In this document: piece after piece, positions 1 to 7,592 of the stretch
Layout: each line of letters starts with the position of its first letter
Position numbering within the stretch: the first letter of the stretch is position 1
Origin: Lachnospiraceae bacterium
Lineage (GTDB): Bacteria > Bacillota > Clostridia > Lachnospirales > Lachnospiraceae
NCBI GenBank assembly: GCA_015057835.1
Contig: SVDL01000010.1
Coordinates: 1-38,245, forward strand
Direction of reading: 5' to 3'
Length of the DNA stretch: 38,245 nucleotides
Notes under the pieces: model-generated
What the model saw: the letters and a program-made list of their open reading frames with translations, nothing else
Told to the model about the DNA's origin: nothing
The model's database searches: none
Made by a program: the position numbers and the translations under genes

Positions 1-1073
1 TCGATATCACCCCGGCGATGCTGGCGCTGGATCCCTGCTCGGGTTCCGCCGTCGTCATCAATCCGCAGAACGGGGAGCTTCTCGCCCTCGTGACCTATCC
101 GGGCTATGACAACAACCGTCTCGCCAACCAGATGGATGTGGCGTATTACCGGCAGCTTGCCAGCGACCTTTCGAGACCTTTCTACAATAAGGCGACCCAG
201 GCGAGGACCGCTCCCGGTTCCACGTTCAAGCTGGTCACAACGGCAGCGGGAATGTCGGAGGGCGTCGTAGGAAGAGATACGGAATTCGACTGCCAGGGTA
301 TTTTCGATCTGACAGAGACCCCGCTGCGATGCTGGTATCATTCCGGACACGGCCGTCTCAACCTCCCGGAAGCGATCGAAAACTCGTGCAACGTCTATTT
401 CTGTAATGTTTCCTACAATATGGGACTCAATGAGGAGGGCCTCTGGTCCGACTCCCTGGCGCTCTCGAAGCTCCAGTCCTACGCGGCCATGTTCGACCTC
501 GACAAACAGACGGGCATCGAGATCCCCGAGGCGGCGCCGAAGGTGTCCGACCTCTCCGCGATCCAGTCCTCCATCGGACAGGGCACCCACGCATATACGA
601 CGACGCAGATCGCGCGTTACGCCGCGACGCTCGCCAACGGCGGCACCAGCTACAGACTGACCCTTTTCGATAAAGTGACCGATTCCAAGGGCAATCTCAT
701 CCGGGACTACTCCCCGGAGATCGAGAGCCGGCTCGCGCTCTCGGAAGACACCTGGAACGTGATCCATACCGGTATGGAGAAAGTGGTCGCCGCCAAAAAA
801 GAATATGCGGATATGCCCATCACCGTGGCCGGCAAGACCGGAACGGCGCAGGAATCGAAATCGAGACCTTCCCATGCGCTGTTCATCTGCTACGCGCCGG
901 CGGAGGAGCCGGAGATCGCCATGTGCGTGCGTATCAGCAACGGGTATTCTTCGACGAACTGCATCATCACGGCGAAGGATATCCTCCAGTATTACTTTGA
1001 TATTGTCGATGATGAAGAAATCCTGACCGGAAAAGCCATGACAAACAATATTTCCAGCGTTTCGGTCGACTGA
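1..1073 (+). CDS. Penicillin-binding protein transpeptidase (PBP2/FtsI-like), 5' partial
   Basis: The reading frame is already open at the left edge, so the N-terminal anchor and dimerisation domain are missing and only the transpeptidase domain is visible. Counting from the first Met at base 18, all three active-site motifs of a serine transpeptidase are present: S68-T-F-K71 (SxxK, acyl-enzyme serine), S123-C-N125 (SxN) and K273-T-G275 (KTG). The family cross-links peptidoglycan stem peptides on the outer face of the membrane. The gene ends six bases before an FtsW/RodA-type polymerase, the usual partner of a class B PBP, so the two probably act as one glycan-synthesis and cross-linking pair. 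Without the N-terminus I cannot tell a division (FtsI/SpoVD) from an elongation (PbpA/MrdA) type. The extra tail after the KTG domain is short and unremarkable. Confidence 0.93.
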   Translation, partial: DITPAMLALDPCSGSAVVINPQNGELLALVTYPGYDNNRLANQMDVAYYRQLASDLSRPFYNKATQARTAPGSTFKLVTTAAGMSEGVVGRDTEFDCQGIFDLTETPLRCWYHSGHGRLNLPEAIENSCNVYFCNVSYNMGLNEEGLWSDSLALSKLQSYAAMFDLDKQTGIEIPEAAPKVSDLSAIQSSIGQGTHAYTTTQIARYAATLANGGTSYRLTLFDKVTDSKGNLIRDYSPEIESRLALSEDTWNVIHTGMEKVVAAKKEYADMPITVAGKTGTAQESKSRPSHALFICYAPAEEPEIAMCVRISNGYSSTNCIITAKDILQYYFDIVDDEEILTGKAMTNNISSVSVD

Positions 1074-1079
1074 GGTATT

Positions 1080-2210
1080 ATGCTGCACCGTTATAATTTT
1101 CGGGATTACAATTACAGACTGGTCCTCTGGCTCATCGCGCTGACGACGATGGGAGTCCTTCTTGTGAGCAGCGCGAATCCGGCTTACCGCACCCGTCAGT
1201 TCGCGGGCGTCATCCTCGGATTTGTTGTTATGATCGTAGTCTCTTTATTCGACTATTCCTGGGTCCTCAATTTCCAGTGGATCATCTACGGCTTCAATCT
1301 GGTCATGCTCGCCGGCGTCGTTGTCTACGGACGCGCCGCCAAGGGCGCGACCCGCTGGATCCAGATCGGCGGTTTCCGCTTTCAGCCGGTGGAGCTCTCC
1401 AAGATCATGCTGATCCTGTTTTTCGCGAAATTCTTTCACGATCATCAGAACGATCTCAATAAGCCGAGGACGATCCTGCAGGCCATCGCCCTCATCGGGG
1501 CGCCGCTCGCACTGATCTTCATGCAGCCGGACCTCAAGAATACGATCACGGTCTTTGTGATCTTCGCCCTCATGTATTTTGCGGCGGGGCTGTCCTACAA
1601 ATTCATCGCCGCGGTCGTAGCCATTATTATTCCGCTTGCCGTCGGCTTCATGCTGATCGTCATTCAGCCGGATCAGCCGTTTCTTAAAGATTACCAGCGC
1701 GACCGCATCATGACGTTCCTGTACCCGGACAACGAGGAGTATACGGAAGATACGGTCCAGCAGAGAAATTCCATCACCGCGATCGGTTCGGGAGAACTGA
1801 GCGGAAAAGGACTGAACAACTCCGAAGTGGATTCCGTCATCAAAGGCAGATTCGTTTCGGAGAGCCACAACGACTTCATTTTCGCGGTCGTGGGAGAGGA
1901 GCTGGGATTCCTCGGGAGCATCGGCATTATCCTGCTGCTTCTTCTGGTCTCCTATGAATGCCTGCTGATCAGCGCGAAGGCGAAAGATCTCGCGGGGAAG
2001 ATCATTTCCTGCGGGGTGGGCGGCATCGTCGCGGTGCAGAGTTTCCTCAACATCAGCGTCGCGACGGGCATTCTTCCCAATACGGGCACGCCGCTGCCCT
2101 TTATCAGCTACGGCCTCACGTCTCTCGTCAGTCTGTTTATCGGAATGGGCTTTGTTCTCAATATCGGGATGCAGAGCAGGATCCGGATCGGAGGTCTTGC
2201 AGATGAATAA
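1080..2210 (+). CDS. FtsW/RodA/SpoVE-family peptidoglycan glycosyltransferase
   Basis: This 376-residue polytopic membrane protein belongs to the SEDS family, which polymerises lipid II into glycan strands. It has about ten hydrophobic segments. Family signatures are visible: GFRFQPVELSK at residues 98-108, an extracellular loop with SESHNDF in which D265 matches the essential SEDS aspartate, and PFISYG at 340-345 before the last helix. The start at 1080 follows a GAGG that overlaps the stop of the upstream transpeptidase, so translation is probably coupled. The 3' end overlaps the next gene by eight bases. The SEDS-PBP-carboxypeptidase order indicates one peptidoglycan operon. Whether it serves division, elongation or sporulation cannot be decided from the sequence. 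Confidence 0.93.
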   Translation: MLHRYNFRDYNYRLVLWLIALTTMGVLLVSSANPAYRTRQFAGVILGFVVMIVVSLFDYSWVLNFQWIIYGFNLVMLAGVVVYGRAAKGATRWIQIGGFRFQPVELSKIMLILFFAKFFHDHQNDLNKPRTILQAIALIGAPLALIFMQPDLKNTITVFVIFALMYFAAGLSYKFIAAVVAIIIPLAVGFMLIVIQPDQPFLKDYQRDRIMTFLYPDNEEYTEDTVQQRNSITAIGSGELSGKGLNNSEVDSVIKGRFVSESHNDFIFAVVGEELGFLGSIGIILLLLLVSYECLLISAKAKDLAGKIISCGVGGIVAVQSFLNISVATGILPNTGTPLPFISYGLTSLVSLFIGMGFVLNIGMQSRIRIGGLADE

Positions 2211-3207
2211 TAAGATGAGACACCGCTTCCGCCTTCTGTTCCTGAGCGTCACGGCGCTCCTTCTTGCGTGCGTGATCATTGTTCTGCTCATTATCCGCGC
2301 GCAGCAGCGGGTGGAGATGGCCGTCCGGTACGAGGATCTGAACCTCGGGTACGGGCAGGCCGCCCAGACAGTGATCTATACCGACGCCGCTTTCGCGAGC
2401 GGTCTGTGCATCGGGGAAAATGACGTCGGAAACGCGGAGATCGCCCTCCCCGCCGGGGAACACGCCGGCCTGTATGACATAGAGGACAGCGAAGTGCTGT
2501 ATGCAAAAGGGATGTATGACCGGATCTACCCGGCTTCGATCACAAAAGTCATGACCGCCATCGTCGCCTTTAAATACGGCAATATGGACGATATGGTGAC
2601 CATCAGTTGGAAAGATCTGGAGCTCGAGACCGGATCCCAGGTGGCGGGTCTTAAGATCGGCGATAAAGTATCCATGCAGGACCTTATGCACGGCGTTCTC
2701 GTCCACTCGGGAAATGACGCCGCGATGGCGGTCGCAAGGCATGTCGGCGGAAATGTGGAGACCTTTGTCGACATGATGAATGCCGAAGCTAAGGAACTGG
2801 GAGCCACGGGGACCCATTTTACATCCCCCACCGGCCTTCATGATGAACAGAACTATACGACGGTCTACGACATTTACCTCATGATGAACGAGGCCATCAA
2901 GTATTCCCAGTTTGTCGATATGGTCCAGATCTCCGTATACGATCTGAAATGTGTCGACAAAGAGGACAAGGAGCGGCATATTACGCTTGATTCCACGGAC
3001 CATTATCTCACGGGCGAAGCCAAACCGCCGAAGGACGTGTCGGTCCTCGGAGGAAAGACGGGAACCACCGCCGCGGCCGGCAACTGCCTTGCCGTCGTCG
3101 CGCAGAACGCGTTCGGGCAGCCTTATATCGCCGTGATCATGGGAGCGGCCGATAAAGAGTCTTTATACCGGGATATGAATATTTTGCTCGCCCAGATAAA
3201 TTCATAA
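2203..3207 (+). CDS. D-alanyl-D-alanine carboxypeptidase (peptidase S11), membrane-anchored
   Basis: The product trims the terminal D-Ala of peptidoglycan pentapeptides outside the membrane. I chose the ATG at 2203 because a GGAGG lies at 2190-2194; an in-frame start at 2152 would run 59 bases into ftsW and lacks such a site. The protein is 334 residues: a basic N-terminus and one hydrophobic segment (about 10-32) with no obvious cleavage site, then the S11 domain with S112-I-T-K115, S169-G-N171 and K285-T-G287. It stops soon after the catalytic domain, so the C-terminal beta-rich domain and amphipathic anchor of classical DacA/PBP5 are absent; anchoring must come from the N-terminal helix. 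It is the last gene of the wall block, and a new promoter follows. Confidence 0.92.
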   Translation: MNNKMRHRFRLLFLSVTALLLACVIIVLLIIRAQQRVEMAVRYEDLNLGYGQAAQTVIYTDAAFASGLCIGENDVGNAEIALPAGEHAGLYDIEDSEVLYAKGMYDRIYPASITKVMTAIVAFKYGNMDDMVTISWKDLELETGSQVAGLKIGDKVSMQDLMHGVLVHSGNDAAMAVARHVGGNVETFVDMMNAEAKELGATGTHFTSPTGLHDEQNYTTVYDIYLMMNEAIKYSQFVDMVQISVYDLKCVDKEDKERHITLDSTDHYLTGEAKPPKDVSVLGGKTGTTAAAGNCLAVVAQNAFGQPYIAVIMGAADKESLYRDMNILLAQINS

Positions 3208-3216
3208 CCGGATTCC

Positions 3217-3245
3217 TTGTATTTTCCTATGAAATCCCGTATAAT
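3217..3245 (+). promoter_or_regulatory. Sigma-A type promoter for the P-loop gene
   Basis: TTGTAT (3217-3222) and a perfect TATAAT (3240-3245) are separated by 17 bases. A strong AAGGAGG (3267-3273) then precedes the ATG at 3282. The promoter begins just after the carboxypeptidase stop and gives the short P-loop gene its own transcript. Confidence 0.75.
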
Positions 3246-3281
3246 ATTTTTACGGCAGAACGCCGAAGGAGGACGCAAGCT

Positions 3282-3701
3282 ATGCTTCATTTGATTATTG
3301 GCGAAAAAGGCAAAGGCAAGACAAAAGTAATACATGAAATGGCCAACAAGGCTGTTACGGAAGCAAAAGGAAGCATCGTATATCTGGACAGAAATTCCAA
3401 GCATATGTACGACCTGAGCAACAGGATCCGTCTCATTGACGTTTCCCGTTATCCGATCAAAAACAGCGACGAGTTTATCGGATTCGTGTGCGGCATTATT
3501 TCACAGGATCATGATCTTGAACAGCTTTATCTTGACGGGTTCCTTGACTGCGCCAAACTCACGGCTGACAATGCGGAGCCGGCCCTTTTGCAGCTGAACT
3601 CCATCGGAGAGATGTTCGGAATCGACATCAATATCAGCTTCTCCTCGGGCGCTGACACGCTCAGCGAGGAACTTCGCAAACGCGTTCTGGTCGAACTTTG
3701 A
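3282..3701 (+). CDS. Small P-loop ATP-binding protein of unknown role
   Basis: This 139-residue protein opens with a Walker A motif, GEKGKGKT at residues 7-14, within eight residues of the start. A hydrophobic stretch ending in acidic residues (LEQLYLDGFLD, about 79-89) could serve as Walker B. Nothing resembling a pilus-retraction ATPase is present, although I recall similar small proteins being named PilT by automatic pipelines; I would not use that name. It is cytoplasmic, with no signal or membrane segment. It is transcribed alone, between a strong promoter (3217-3245) and a terminator (3735-3769). It sits between cell-wall genes and an HlyD-like membrane protein; that position alone does not define a function. 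Confidence 0.85.
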   Translation: MLHLIIGEKGKGKTKVIHEMANKAVTEAKGSIVYLDRNSKHMYDLSNRIRLIDVSRYPIKNSDEFIGFVCGIISQDHDLEQLYLDGFLDCAKLTADNAEPALLQLNSIGEMFGIDINISFSSGADTLSEELRKRVLVEL

Positions 3702-3734
3702 GGTTCGCGGAAAGCATAACGGAAACATACTGAA

Positions 3735-3769
3735 GGGCTGCCGCGCGGCAACGAGCGGCAGTCCTTTTC
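3735..3769 (+). terminator. Rho-independent terminator after the P-loop gene
   Basis: GGGCTGCCGC (3735-3744) pairs with GCGGCAGTCC (3755-3764) through ten base pairs including one G-U, around a ten-base loop, and is followed by TTTT. It lies 33 bases after the stop of the P-loop gene. Confidence 0.8.
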
Positions 3770-3834
3770 ATAGGAGAGACAGCAGGAAAGACAGCGCGCC
3801 GCTCTGATGTGCGGCGGAAGAGGGAACAGACAGC

Positions 3835-5253
3835 TTGGCAAGTAAAAACACGGAAAAAAGAATCAGGGCGGGAGCCGCTCAGCGCACGGCCCACGGAGTG
3901 TTCTCACTGAACGTGGGAACCGTTGTTTTTGCTGCCATTCTTCTCTATATTCTCGTCAGTCTGATCCTGTTCCTGACAAGAACGCATATTTCCTACTATC
4001 AGGTCACGTCCGGGCCTCTCTCCAGAAATACGACCTATACGGGGCTTGCCCTCCGCAGCGAACAGATCGTCACGACGGACACGTCCGGATTTGTCACCTA
4101 TTACGCCCAGGGAAATACGAGGGTCCGGAAATCCGGCATGCTGTTCGGGATCGGACCGCAGCGGAGCGAGACGGAAGGCGAGGGGATCTCGGAGCTCGCG
4201 AAAAAGAGCGTCTATGAGACCATCCGCAATTTCTCCCTGAACTATGAGAGCAATGATTACAGCGACGTCTACTCGCTGAAGTACGACGTCACCGGAAAGA
4301 TCGTGTCGGACACGCCGATCCTGTCCGATGAGATGCAGATCCAGGCGCTCCGCTCGAAAGGCACCTACACGCTGGGTACGGAGACTATCACCGCCGCTCC
4401 CCGGGACGGCATCGTCGTTTATTCTCTGGACGGGTATGAGTCCTTTGAGGCGGAAGACATGACGCCGGAGGATCTCGACAAGAAGAATTACCGGCAGACG
4501 GACCTGCGGACCGGCGAAAAGATCGCCGCGGGAGACGCAGTCTGCAAGATGATCGACAGTGAACAGTGGTCCGTCATCATTCCGCTGACGTCCCTCCAGA
4601 TCGTAAGACTCGACGGCATCCGGAGGATCCGCGTCAAATTCCTGAAGGATAACGTGACGCAGATGGCGGATTTTACGATCCTTCCGATGGAGGACGGATC
4701 CTATTTCGGCAAGCTGGATTTCAATGACGGAATGATCCGCTATGTAGGGGACCGGTACGTCGATATCGAACTCGTCACCAATACCCAGACGGGTCTCAAG
4801 ATCCCCATTTCCTCGATCGTCTCCAAAGAATTCTATACGATACCGGAGAGCTTCGCGACGGAGAGCAGCGAGGACGGGGATACGACGATCGGCTTCATGA
4901 AAGAGGTCAGGAACAGCGACGGGACAGCTTCCTCGGAATTCGTCAGCACGACCCTATATGAGCACAAAGACGGAAAATATTATATAGACAGCACGGATTT
5001 CCAGTCCGGAGACGTGATCGTGACCAGAAATTCCGACGGTGAGCGGTATATCGTGAGAAATACGGACACGCTGGAAGGCGTTTACTGCACCAACAAGGGA
5101 TACGCCGTGTTCCGCAAGATCATTATCCTCGATAAGAACGAAGAGTACTGCATTGTACAGGCAGGGACGAGATATGGTATTTCGCAGTTTGACTATATCG
5201 TGCTGAACTCCGATGAAGTAAAGGAAGAGCAGATCATAGCCAGAAAATCGTAA
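3835..5253 (+). CDS. HlyD-like single-pass membrane protein, no partner transporter nearby
   Basis: The protein has 472 residues: a basic cytoplasmic N-terminus, one membrane helix (about 26-48) and a large beta-rich outer part. The order hairpin, helical insert, then lipoyl/barrel-like strands resembles membrane-fusion (HlyD/RND adaptor) proteins, but similarity is weak. The start is a TTG at 3835 with a purine-rich site (GGAAGAGGG, 3815-3823) upstream; no in-frame ATG or GTG fits better. No ABC or RND transporter or outer channel is encoded in the neighbourhood, so an efflux role is not supported. From memory, similar proteins occur near division genes (SepF, YlmH) in Lachnospiraceae, and here it sits close to wall-synthesis genes, so an envelope-assembly role is a reasonable guess. 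It ends 15 bases before the Rrf2 regulator and is probably co-transcribed with it. Confidence 0.75.
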   Translation: MASKNTEKRIRAGAAQRTAHGVFSLNVGTVVFAAILLYILVSLILFLTRTHISYYQVTSGPLSRNTTYTGLALRSEQIVTTDTSGFVTYYAQGNTRVRKSGMLFGIGPQRSETEGEGISELAKKSVYETIRNFSLNYESNDYSDVYSLKYDVTGKIVSDTPILSDEMQIQALRSKGTYTLGTETITAAPRDGIVVYSLDGYESFEAEDMTPEDLDKKNYRQTDLRTGEKIAAGDAVCKMIDSEQWSVIIPLTSLQIVRLDGIRRIRVKFLKDNVTQMADFTILPMEDGSYFGKLDFNDGMIRYVGDRYVDIELVTNTQTGLKIPISSIVSKEFYTIPESFATESSEDGDTTIGFMKEVRNSDGTASSEFVSTTLYEHKDGKYYIDSTDFQSGDVIVTRNSDGERYIVRNTDTLEGVYCTNKGYAVFRKIIILDKNEEYCIVQAGTRYGISQFDYIVLNSDEVKEEQIIARKS

Positions 5254-5268
5254 GGCAGGTGGAAAGGC

Positions 5269-5700
5269 ATGAAGATCTCAACAAAAGGCAGATACGCGCT
5301 CAGGGTCATGGTGGATCTCGCAATGCACGGGGCCGGAGAGCTGGTCCCGCTGAAAGAAGTCGCCGCGAGACAGGGAATTACGCTGAAGTACATGGAACAG
5401 ATCATTTCCCCGCTCGCGAAAGCGGGCTATGTACAGAGCTTAAGAGGCGCGAGCGGAGGCTACCGACTCTCCCGGAAACCGTCCGAGTACGTGGTAGGAG
5501 ATATTCTGCGCGTCATGGAGGGACCGCTCGAAGTGGTCACCTGTCTCGCGGACGGATATGACTGCCCGAGGGCGGAGATCTGCAGTACGGTGCGCTTCTG
5601 GGAAGGACTCTCGAAAACAGTTAATGAATATGTTGATTCCTTCACGCTGGAAGACCTTGTGGAGGATGCCCTCGTAAGAGAGGGAGACTACAGTATCTGA
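5269..5700 (+). CDS. Rrf2-family transcriptional regulator with IscR-like cysteines
   Basis: This 143-residue protein begins with the Rrf2 winged helix-turn-helix (MKISTKGRYAL, recognition region around 28-65, SGGYRL wing at 62-67). In the dimerisation/sensor part it has C92, C99 and C105, matching in number and almost exactly in spacing the three [Fe-S] ligands of IscR (92, 98, 104). This suggests an iron-sulfur or redox/nitrosative sensor rather than a CymR-type cysteine-metabolism repressor. No isc, suf or nifS/nifU gene is adjacent, so the usual autoregulated target operon is absent. The start ATG at 5269 has an upstream AGGTGG. The gene follows the HlyD-like gene by 15 bases. Its targets are unknown; the nearby iron-sulfur enzyme NifJ is an untested candidate. 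Confidence 0.9.
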   Translation: MKISTKGRYALRVMVDLAMHGAGELVPLKEVAARQGITLKYMEQIISPLAKAGYVQSLRGASGGYRLSRKPSEYVVGDILRVMEGPLEVVTCLADGYDCPRAEICSTVRFWEGLSKTVNEYVDSFTLEDLVEDALVREGDYSI

Positions 5701-5794
5701 GCCGCCGCCCGGGGCGTAAATAAAACAGCTGACCGGGAAACATAAAACAGAAAGATCGGATCCGCTGACCGCAAATCAAGAATACAGGAGATAA

Positions 5795-5821
5795 ATGGAA
5801 CGCTATGATTGCAGCAAATAA
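5795..5821 (+). other. Possible 8-codon leader ORF overlapping the ABC-F start
   Basis: ATG at 5795 opens a frame of eight codons (MERYDCSK) ending in TAA at 5819-5821, overlapping the ABC-F start (5805) in another frame. The AGGAG at 5786-5790 is four bases from this ATG but fourteen from the ABC-F ATG, so ribosomes may engage the short frame first and reinitiate. A chance ATG is equally possible. Confidence 0.25.
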
Positions 5822-7445
5822 TGTAACCTACCGCGTCGGAAAAAAAGCACTGTTTGAAGATGTCAATATTAAATTCGTAAACGGCAACTGTTACGGTCTC
5901 ATCGGAGCCAACGGAGCGGGAAAATCGACCTTCCTGAAAATTCTGGCGGGACAGCTCGATACCACGAAGGGGACGATCACCGTGAGCGACGGCGACCGCA
6001 TTTCCTTCCTCGAACAGGACCACTTCAAATACGATGACTACACGGTGAAAGATACCGTGATCATGGGGAACCGCCGCCTGTACGAAGTGATGCAGGAAAA
6101 AGACGCGATCTACATGAAGGAGGATTTCACCGAGGAAGACGGCATGAAAGCCGCGGAACTCGAGGCGGAATTTGCCGAGATGGACGGATGGGAGGCGGAC
6201 GCAAATGCGGAAAGCCTTCTCAACGGTCTCGGCGTGGAAGAGGAGTATCATTATACGCCGATGGCGGAACTTGACGGCAGCCGCAAAGTCAAAGTTCTCC
6301 TCGCGCAGGCGCTCTTCGGATCCCCGGACGTTCTTCTTCTCGATGAGCCCACCAACCATCTTGACATGGACGCGATCGCATGGCTCGAGGAGTTCCTGAT
6401 CAATTTTGAGAACACGGTCATCGTCGTTTCCCATGACCGCTATTTTCTCAATAAGGTCTGTACGTACACCGCGGATATCGATTACGGCAAGATCACCCTG
6501 TTCGCGGGCAACTATGATTTCTGGTTCCAGTCCAGCCAGCTGCTGCAGAAGCAGATGAAGGAAGAATCCAAGAAAAAAGAAGAGAAGATCAAGGAACTGA
6601 AGGAATTCATCGCCCGGTTCTCGGCCAACGCCTCCAAGTCAAAGCAGGCGACTTCCCGTAAGAGAGCGCTCGAAAAGATCGAAGTCGACACCATGGTGCC
6701 GTCCTCCCGGAAATATCCGTATATCGACTTCAAGCCGAACCGCTCCATCGGAAATGACGTTCTCGAGATCCACAATATGTCCAAGACCATCGACGGGGAA
6801 GTGATTTTCAAGAACCTGGAGTTCACCATTAACCGGACCGATAAAGTCGCTTTCGTCGGAGGCAATGAGAGAGCCAAGACCGTTCTCTTCCAGATCATCT
6901 CCGGAGAAATGGAGCCGGATGAGGGCTATTACAAGTGGGGCATCACGACTTCCAACGCGTATTTCCCGAAGGACTCGACCCACGAGTTCGACAGCGACCT
7001 CACCATCGCCGACTGGCTGACCCAGTACTCGGAGATCAAGGACGCGACGTATGTCCGCGGTTTCCTCGGGAGAATGCTTTTTGCGGGTGAGGACGGCGTG
7101 AAAAAGGTCAAAGTCCTGTCCGGCGGCGAGAAAGTGAGATGCCTCCTGTCCAAGATGATGATCTCCGGCGCGAACGTGCTGATCATGGACGAGCCGACAA
7201 ACCACCTCGACATGGAAGCCATCACGGCGCTCAACAACGGCATGATCAAGTTCCCGGGCGTCATTCTCTTCACGACCCACGACCATCAGGTCGTCGAGAC
7301 CACCGCGAACCGCATCATAGAGTTCCTCGATGACGGAACGATCATCGACAAGCTCGGCAGTTATGACGATTATCTCGCAAGCGATGAGATGGCCAGAAAA
7401 CGTCAGGTCTACCACACGACGGAGGACCAGGAGGAGGACGACTGA
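5805..7445 (+). CDS. ABC-F family ATPase (YbiT-like) with one degenerate ATP site
   Basis: The 546-residue soluble protein has two ABC domains joined by a charged coiled linker (about 241-300) and no membrane segment, as in ABC-F proteins that act on the ribosome. Domain 1 has a perfect Walker A (GANGAGKST, 34-42), Walker B LLLDEP (177-182) and H-loop H210, but its signature reads LDGSRK (156-161) instead of LSGGQ/E. Domain 2 has a perfect signature LSGGEK (438-443), Walker B LIMDEP (459-464) and H492, but its Walker A reads GGNERAKT (352-359), with two glycines lost. The two defects fall in the same composite site. The acidic C-terminus lacks the extension of antibiotic-resistance ABC-F types, so resistance is not implied. 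The nearest subfamily is YbiT-like; a translation-factor role is inferred. The Shine-Dalgarno spacing is unusually long (see 5795-5821). Confidence 0.92.
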   Translation: MIAANNVTYRVGKKALFEDVNIKFVNGNCYGLIGANGAGKSTFLKILAGQLDTTKGTITVSDGDRISFLEQDHFKYDDYTVKDTVIMGNRRLYEVMQEKDAIYMKEDFTEEDGMKAAELEAEFAEMDGWEADANAESLLNGLGVEEEYHYTPMAELDGSRKVKVLLAQALFGSPDVLLLDEPTNHLDMDAIAWLEEFLINFENTVIVVSHDRYFLNKVCTYTADIDYGKITLFAGNYDFWFQSSQLLQKQMKEESKKKEEKIKELKEFIARFSANASKSKQATSRKRALEKIEVDTMVPSSRKYPYIDFKPNRSIGNDVLEIHNMSKTIDGEVIFKNLEFTINRTDKVAFVGGNERAKTVLFQIISGEMEPDEGYYKWGITTSNAYFPKDSTHEFDSDLTIADWLTQYSEIKDATYVRGFLGRMLFAGEDGVKKVKVLSGGEKVRCLLSKMMISGANVLIMDEPTNHLDMEAITALNNGMIKFPGVILFTTHDHQVVETTANRIIEFLDDGTIIDKLGSYDDYLASDEMARKRQVYHTTEDQEEDD

Positions 7446-7488
7446 GCATTACTTGTTTCTGCTTGAATTTTGTATACATGTTTTGAAA

Positions 7489-7523
7489 AAGATACCCCTT
7501 ACCTCATGGACAGGGGGTATCTT
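7489..7523. repeat. Inverted repeat overlapping the nifJ promoter
   Basis: AAGATACCCC (7489-7498) and GGGGTATCTT (7514-7523) are perfect ten-base inverted arms around a 15-base spacer. The -35 hexamer of the nifJ promoter lies in the spacer, and the right arm lies between -35 and -10. There is no T-run after the right arm, so an operator or anti-terminator-like role is as likely as a terminator for the ABC-F gene 44 bases upstream. Confidence 0.7.
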
Positions 7524-7536
7524 CTGATGTTATAAT
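7507..7536 (+). promoter_or_regulatory. Promoter of nifJ
   Basis: TGGACA (7507-7512, one mismatch to consensus) and a perfect TATAAT (7531-7536) are 18 bases apart. The predicted start is near 7543, giving a leader of about 50 bases with a GGAGG at 7581-7585, eight bases from the nifJ ATG. Confidence 0.7.
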
Positions 7537-7592
7537 ATGAACGCATATGTGTATAAAAAGCCAATGCATATATATTTTAAGGAGGAATTAGT

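Noticed and set aside
3282-3701. A PilT twitching ATPase
   Set aside because: Only the Walker A is shared; the protein is far too short and lacks the Asp and His boxes and other pilus genes.
5805-7445. An antibiotic-resistance ABC-F (Vga/Lsa-type) gene
   Set aside because: The linker length and the missing C-terminal extension fit YbiT-like housekeeping factors, and there is no mobile context.
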